A stretch of DNA of 64,000 nt from contig JAULSU010000003.1 of NCBI GenBank assembly GCA_030512335.1, positions 3,844,001 to 3,908,000 of the forward strand. The letters run 5' to 3'. The notes beneath the pieces are model-generated. The model made no database searches. It was not told where the DNA came from and saw only the letters and a program-made list of their open reading frames with translations. Below are positions 58,246 to 64,000 of this stretch, in pieces. Numbering within the stretch: the stretch's first letter is position 1; every line of letters starts with the position of its first letter. A program made the position numbers and the translations under genes. Source of the DNA: Immersiella caudata (taxonomy: Eukaryota > Ascomycota > Sordariomycetes > Sordariales > Lasiosphaeriaceae).

Positions 58246-58923
58246 GGATGGGGGACTTGTAGGATGAGAGAGTTATTCTGGCTTTAGCTGGGTTGGGCAG
58301 AGCTGAGTAATGTATCGACAGTATAGATAATGCATTGTACATCAACTACTAGGTTTGGCTGTATATGCATTGTGTGCCGGGATCGTTCGATGCTAGGCGT
58401 GTCGCGGCTCAGATTGGAACTTCAAAAACTGCTTTTACTATGGGGATAAACAAAAGGGATATGGTATCGACGCACAACCGAAGGTTCAACCCCTCAGCTG
58501 ATCAAGCTAAAAACATCTATCGCCAGCTCAGCACCATGTTGCACAGCAAAAACACAGTAATTTTTCAAGTGTTTATTGAGATCCCCCGAACGAATCTTGT
58601 ACAGCCATGTCATCCCTCGCAAAAAGGAGGGAAGAAAAATAACAGAACATGCTAGTAACACCGGCCGTTTAACCCGCTCCTGCCCAGATCCCTAATGCAG
58701 AATGCGGAGATGATGCTGCTACCGAAGATGAATGAATAATGCTGCCGCTGCTGCTAGGATATATCCGTCCGTGTTGTGCCTGCCTTTGTCCCCGGTACGC
58801 CGTTGTCCATGTATGGTCATGGTGTTGTTTTTTGTTTTTTGTTTTGTTGTTGATGATGTGTGATGTGATCGTTCAGCTCTACAGCTTCGTACAACCAGCT
58901 CCGTGCGCTCGCCGCCTGTCTTT
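58244..58923. other. Convergent spacer, uL13m and uricase 3' flanks
   Basis: No independent gene. The right end includes the in-frame extension after the uricase stop (58923-58882), which ends in TKL and is discussed under findings. A T-rich segment with repeated GTTTTTT lies near 58823-58850. Confidence 0.5.
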
Positions 58924-59932
58924 CTAAGAGCGCTTGACCTCGCACTTGATAAGGCCGTTGGGGCCGGACTGGGGGGCATAGACCTCGGCGTCCTTGCCGG
59001 TGTTCTTGTAGCCCTTGTGCCAGCTGAGGTCTGCGAGGTGGTTAGCCTTTGGCCATGCGAGAATTGGCAAGGGGACGGGATCAGGGGTAACGTACCAATC
59101 TCGAAGTAGTGCTTGTTGGGCAGGGAGTAGCCAATGACCTCGGACTCGGGCACGGCCTCGAGGATCTGCTCCGACATCTTGTACATGGTATTCTGGACCG
59201 AGGCGCTTTCGTCCTCAGCAAAGGTCTTCATGGTGATCTTGCGGGCGCTCTCCCAGGCAGCGTTGAAGCGCTCGACACCCTCAACAACGGCAGCAACGGT
59301 GGGGAATTTCTTCCAGGTCCAGTTGGCGTTGACGTCGGTGGAGAGAATGCGGTCCCAGGTCTCGCCCAGGCTGGTGTACTCGTCGCGGACGAAGCTGTGG
59401 AAGGCAGAACCGGTGCTCTTGAGGACGGTCAGGCCGTCAATGCCGCTCTTGATGGTGATGCCGTCACGGGCGGCGACCAGCTCCACGGCGCGCTTCTCCT
59501 CGCCGTCGCGGTAGAAGCTGTGGGGGTGCGGCTTGCCGTCGATCTCCATGCGCGTCCAGCGGTGGACAATGACGTTGATATTGGCCTTGGAGATGTGGGG
59601 ATACTTGTCGAGGAAATGCTGGCCGAGGTGGGAGGCGTACAGCTCCGGGGGGTCGACGGGGTGCTCTTTGGCCTTGATGTAGATGGTGTTCTTGATCGAA
59701 TCGGTGGCAACGACGACGCTGTTGTCTGCCTGAGTGTATCTGACGTTTTTGTTAGAATTTCTGGAGCGAGAAGATGGGCTCAGTGGGGCGCTCACGATGT
59801 CTCGATCTCACCCTCGAGCAGGCAGCAGACGGTCATCTCAGTCACGGTTTGGACACCGGTCTCCTGGTTGCGGTGGACCTTGTAGACGCGGACATTGTCC
59901 TTGCCGTAGCGAGCCGAGGCGAGGGAAGGCAT
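58924..59932 (-). CDS. Uricase (urate oxidase; 3 exons, 295 aa)
   Basis: Cofactor-free oxidation of urate to 5-hydroxyisourate in purine breakdown, normally in peroxisomes. Exons on the minus strand: 59932-59796, 59739-59096, 59030-58924. The start MPSLASARYGKDNVRVYKVH carries the catalytic lysine Lys11. After the first junction comes SYTQADNSVVVATDSIKNTI with Thr58 and Asp59. These match Lys10 and Thr57 of the Aspergillus flavus enzyme. Further landmarks are HRWTRMEIDGKPHPHSFYRD, TWDRILSTDVNANWTWKKF, YSLPNKHYFEIDLSWHKGYK and PNGLIKCEVKRS at the end. The A. flavus enzyme ends in SKL, a peroxisomal PTS1; this one ends in KRS and lacks it. The gene is otherwise intact and complete. Confidence 0.95.
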
Positions 59933-60097
59933 TGTGATGGGTTGAGGTTCAGGTGATTACGGTTGCGTTTGCGTTTTGGGTCCAGGAGCAAGAACCGCAG
60001 CAGCAGTGGCAGAAGTGAAAAGATTGGAGTGGGACGAATCTTGTTGAGAGGGTGGTGCACAAGAACGGGGGGCACAAGGTTGGGGTCGGCGGCGGCC

Positions 60098-60103
60098 TTT
60101 ATA
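60098..60103 (-). promoter_or_regulatory. TATA-like element of uricase
   Basis: TATAAA on the minus strand, 166 bp upstream of the uricase start codon. The position suits a leader of about 130 nt. This is a motif match only; fungal core promoters often lack TATA boxes. Confidence 0.4.
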
Positions 60104-60662
60104 CCGGAGAAGCTTTACAGACTCCCGAGGAGAGACGCGGTGATGTGGGCGATCGACGCGCACCCCTCGTCGGAGTCCAGCGGGCACGCCTGCTACCACC
60201 GGAAGCAGCCCAGTTGCGCGGCATCCCGCCCGCCAGACAGGGCGCTAGGGAGCAGCATGGCCGATAAGCGATTTGACAGTTGGGACTTGGAAGCCCTCAG
60301 CAGCGTGGTGGGGGTTGCTGTTGCGAGCTTGTGGATCCCCGGAGTCCGCCGACAGCCTTGGATTTCACCCCGCCATCCCTCCCGCGAGCTGACGTCTTCA
60401 GCCATTTTCGCGATTTTTAAGGCGCCTGGCCTCATACGAGCGACGAGGAGCCTATGCCGCTACATTCCGCATAACAGAGATCAATTGGGACCCGAGGGCC
60501 GAAGACGCGAGCCGGACGATTTTTCTCCCTACCAACGGAAGCTGAGATTTCAGATGTCCTCCGCGTCGTCTCCCGGAGAGCCAGGACAAAACCCGGGGTG
60601 GCCCGTTCAACGACTGCGGGGTCGGAGCACGCCCATCGACCGGGTTTGGAGTCACACTTCCC

Positions 60663-60683
60663 TATCTTATCGGCATCGTACGA
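60663..60683. promoter_or_regulatory. Paired GATA sites beside a near UaY-type palindrome
   Basis: Read on the minus strand, two GATA cores (60671-60668 and 60666-60663) form CGATAAGATAG, both fitting the AreA/NIT2 consensus HGATAR. TCGG at 60670-60673 followed six bases later by ACGA at 60680-60683 misses the purine-activator UaY consensus TCGG-N6-CCGA by one base. It lies ~730 bp from the uricase ATG. Another HGATAR match, CGATAAG, is at 60261-60267. In Aspergillus uricase is controlled by AreA and UaY; use here is inferred. Confidence 0.4.
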
Positions 60684-61602
60684 GGGAACTTGTAGATCAC
60701 CACGGGGGCGGCTTACCACTCGACGCCCAATAGTAACCAGAGCTCATTGCAGTTTGGATCGATATCCCGCGTGACGGACCTCGCCATCACGTATTAAGAT
60801 ATCTAGCCCTTGGCTCATGAATCGCCTTGGCACCGACCTCTTGCCGCTGCCGCTGCGGTTCGATTCAGGTGGCATCCGCGGGCGTTTTCCACCCTCCCGT
60901 CACAACCATGGATCTTGACCTATAAAGACCAAGCCTTTCTATTTTTATTTTTTTTAAATACACGAACCTCTAGGGCCCATTTGACATGCTTTTTCCGTTA
61001 CCTCTGTTTCAAGTCGGCAGGTGCAGGTCGAGCTCACACCTTTTGTGTTCTGAGAACCTTGGGGTTAGCGCGGGGCGTGCTTATGCTACAGCAGATGTCT
61101 AATCCTTCATTTCAGATCCAGAGCACAAGAGTAAAAGACTTTTTGTATTTGAAGAGCAGACAATAGTTCTATCAGCTATACTTGCTAGGAGCTGCCTTTT
61201 GCTCGGTGAGTGTCAGCGGCCCAGCCCGTTGTAACCCTTTGAACCAGCTGTAACCCGTAACCCTGTAAACTCCAAGTCAGAAGGCTTGGCTTCGCACGAG
61301 CCACTCCCGTGGGAGAACGATCCACGGCTCAACGACCACCGCTGGTCTTTCAACATTCACCCTAACGGACTCACCACGACGAAGCGAAGGCTGCGCCGAC
61401 TGCAGCCAAGGCGCGTATGACGAACTGATCCCCCGCCGGGACTACGATGAGCCACGAGCCCGATTGTCTCTCCCACGGTCCGAATAAAAAGGGGGGTTTG
61501 GCATTGGGTTTGGATGCGCCGCGCGAGCCATCGGCGAATCGAGGGATCGAACATCGGTGATCGGATGTGCGACTCGACAACAGCCCCATTCGCCGAGGGC
61601 AA

Positions 61603-64000
61603 ATGGCTGGGCCTCTTCCCACCATGTTGAGCGCGTCCGCAACCCCGACGCAAAAGTCCTTTTCCTCGCAGCAGCCCATTGCGTCGCGCCCCAGCTTCGA
61701 CCGTGGCGATGGCCTCCAACCACCCCCCGCCGCCAACGGCGCCCGAAATCTGTCGACGTCGGCCGTATCCTTTGCGCCGCGTGGGTCGTCGCTCAACCCA
61801 TCCCCCATGCCGGGTAGCTTCAGCTCCGAGCTCCGCAGCCAGATGAACCTCTCCCGCGCCGGCTCGCGCGCCGATGTATACGCCCTGGAGAAGCTAGACG
61901 AAGATGAAACATCGGCCCAGGAAGTCACGCTGTCGCACCTGCGTGAGGCGCTGAGCCGCGAGATGAAGATCAAAGAGGGCAGCGAGAATATGCTCGAGGC
62001 CCTGAATAGCAAGAAGGCCAAGCAGACCAAGGAGCAGCGCCAGCGGGTCGAGGCCGAGCTGAACTCGTCCAACCTGCGCATCAAGGATTTGCGCCAGAAA
62101 ATCACTGACGCGCAGAGAACAAGGGCGACCCCAACAACACCCACGAGGGCGAGGGCCGAAGGTTTGCTCCAGGGCACCAATGGCATCCGTTCGCCCCCAA
62201 GTGCCTCGAGGAGCGGTGCCGGCTCCGATCTCGAGGAGGCTACCGAGTCACCCACATTCGCCCTTGCCGAGATTCTGCAGGCTTTGGAGGTGGCCGGCAT
62301 GACCCCAGACTACTACGTCTCCAGGGCGAACAACTTGGTGGACCTGTTCAAGAGACATCCTACCCTCAAGTACGACTTGGTGTGGTCTGTGTTTGGCTTG
62401 CGGATGCAGGTTATGCTCCTGAGCGAGAGCCGGGAGGTTGTAGCATCTGGATACAGGATGATCCGATACGCAATCTCCGATATAAGCTCGTTGAGGAATA
62501 TCCGCACCCTGAATACCGACTATCTGGTGACATGGTGAGTTCATGGTCGAGATTGCTCTTTCATCCGGATTCTAACCAGCTGCCAGGTCCTTGATCAAGG
62601 ACCGAAAATCCGACGTCGAGCGCGAGCAGGCCCTCAAGTTTGTGCGCGCATTTCTTGACGTCAAGGATGGAGTCCGCGAGATATCACGGGCTGTGGTAAG
62701 AACTATTGCCGCAGTGGCAGAGGAGCACGAGGAGAGACTCCGGCCAGTATGTCTCGAAACACTGGCAGAAATTCTCGTCCGCGACCCACGCCTTCTGATC
62801 GCGTCAGGGGGGCTAGGGCCACTCCACGAGGCCCTCGCTGACGGCTCATACAAGGCCACGGAAAGTCTTACGGCCGCCTTTCTCTACCTCCTCGATACGC
62901 CCCAGCGACGGAAATATTTGCGTCCCGGAAACGAGCTGGAGGTGCTTTTTACCGCATTTACTGATGATTTATCCACGACGGAGCGACTCCTAAAGCAGAG
63001 CGCCAAAGCCGTCGCCTCGGCACTAAAGTCCTGGTCAGGGCTCATGAGCCTCTGCATGTACAACTTCCGCGCCATCAAGTCCATGATTGGGAGTATGGTA
63101 GCACAGTCAGGCCCCATTCGAGACACCGTTCTCGACCTCCTTTACACGTTGTTCAGGATTAAGTCCCCAGCCTGGGCAACGTCCTTTCTGGCTGGCCGAC
63201 GGCTCACCACTTACGGCAGGGTGTCCAACCTGAAGCCGACCGGCCCCAAGCCCGCCCAGAACGAGCTGGAGGATGACGGTGGGGAGCAAAACTTTGTTGA
63301 GCACTATACGGCCCTTCTTCTTGCCATCTTCATCAAAGCTGGAGTTGTGCCAGCCCTGCTGAAACTCACACAAGACACCAGTAACCCTACGGTCAAGCGC
63401 AAGTCGACCCTCCTGATTGGAGAAGTTCTCAAGCTTGCCAGTCACTTGCTTCCTTCTTCTTGGAGCAGCGACTTACAGCTCCTCCCGGAGCTCTTCATTT
63501 CAGCAGCACAGCTCAAAGACGAGAGCCACTTTGTTGCCACTGGTGTCATCTATCAGATTAGCAGCGTCAGCAGGACGCTATATCGGTCATCACCATCATC
63601 CTACAGCTCTTCGTTGATGGCGCCCAACAACAGCATGGACCTGGGCATACTCGATGAGCACCCGAAGAGCAACGCTTCGATCAATTTTGACGATGCCACG
63701 TTTCGCCAGCTCCTCATTGACTCTTCTGTTCTGAGCAGTTCAAATTATAACAAATGGAACTGGGACATCATCCTCCGTCTCATCGACGGGCCGCTCACGA
63801 ACGGCAAGCGTCTGGAGGAGGCCATCAAGGCGTCAAAGTTCATCAAACGCATAATGAGTTTCTACCGCCCGTTCAAGTACAAGTTCTCAGAAATAAAGAG
63901 CTCGCGGAACACGCAAAAGTACGTCAGGGCAGGCTGCTCCCTGATGCATGCTCTCTTGCAGAGCCCCGAGGGCGTCAAGTACTTGTCCGACAACAAGCTA
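61603..64000 (+). CDS. TORC2 subunit Ste16/Rictor (Avo3), 5' part
   Basis: Scaffold of the TOR complex 2 (S. pombe Ste16, yeast Avo3, human Rictor). Exons seen: 61603-62534 and 62587 to the window edge, joined by a 52-nt intron (GTGAGT..CCAG, phase 2). About 782 residues are present and the frame is open at the end, so the gene continues beyond 64000. Residues ~1-90 are Ser/Pro-rich. Residues ~110-170 are an HR1/REM-1 type coiled coil (LREALSREMKIKEGSENMLE, then QRQRVEAELNSSNLRIKDLR). From ~225 the Rictor N-terminal helical repeats begin (LAEILQALEVAGMTPDYYVS, then RANNLVDLFKRHP). Near 680-780 is the middle Rictor segment (NASINFDDATFRQLLIDSSV, WNWDIILRLIDGPL). The ATG at 61603 (MAGPLPTML) is the first in frame. 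Confidence 0.9.

Larger units (their letters stand above)
59933..61602. other. Divergent promoter region of uricase and STE16 genes
   Basis: No coding gene is supported in this 1.67 kb. It holds a TATA-like element and a GATA-site pair, listed separately. The frame leading into the STE16 start stays open upstream to 61567 without an ATG. A T/A-rich run lies near 60940-60960. Confidence 0.5.

Noticed and set aside
58719..59795. 358-codon minus-strand frame covering uricase
   Set aside because: It arises from reading through both uricase introns; the spliced model restores conserved uricase sequence at both junctions.

Overview
The window is nuclear DNA from a filamentous ascomycete (Pezizomycotina, most likely a Sordariomycete; this is inferred from gene content only). 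The signs are intron-containing genes with introns of mostly 47-80 nt and consensus GTNNGT donors, long intergenic spacers, and typical fungal families: NoxR, a fungal INSIG protein, an alpha-glucoside permease next to a GH13 alpha-glucosidase, and Ste16/Rictor. I rebuilt exon structures by hand from splice motifs, reading frame and family conservation. No rRNA, tRNA or CRISPR array was found, and no intact transposon.

Layout, left to right. 1-91: possible tail of a membrane-protein gene. 1454-6308 (-): translation factor eIF4G. 6309-10391: gene-free 4 kb with one nested foldback element. 10392-14887 (-): the spliceosomal helicase Aquarius/Cwf11, divergent over 362 bp from 15250-17883 (+), a THO1/HPR1 protein with a C-terminal degenerate guanylate-kinase domain. 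18046-18633 (-): a small gene that looks decayed. 20213-21973 (+): RING/LON-domain E3 ligase. 23011-24330 (-): INSIG protein with a 13-bp x6 repeat in its leader. 25647-27197 (-): Mak11. 27630-32453 (-): Eaf1/Vid21, the NuA4 platform subunit. 33654-34541 (+): Spp2 splicing factor.

34861-36691 (-) and 38618-41007 (+) form a divergent maltose-type pair, permease plus alpha-glucosidase, sharing a 1.9-kb promoter that holds an array of CCG triplets. No MAL regulator gene is visible. Then come 42116-43055 (-), a complex I assembly factor (NDUFAF3 type) with a hairpin in an intron; 43668-44343 (-), eL34; 45102-45594 (-), a small conserved-looking gene with a GC-AG intron; 46224-47609 (+), a FAR1-type DNA-binding protein; and 49593-51385 (-), NoxR. 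51386-55629 is a second gene-poor 4 kb.

The right end has 55630-56859 (-), the copper chaperone Ccs1; 57601-58207 (+), mitochondrial uL13m; 58924-59932 (-), uricase with no C-terminal peroxisomal signal in its normal frame; and 61603 onwards (+), the TORC2 subunit Ste16/Rictor, which runs off the window.

Most genes are housekeeping. The parts that deserve a second look are the THO1-guanylate kinase fusion, the uricase C-terminus (a 14-codon readthrough extension ends in TKL), the apparent pseudogene beside THO1, the promoter repeat arrays, and the intronic and intergenic foldbacks.
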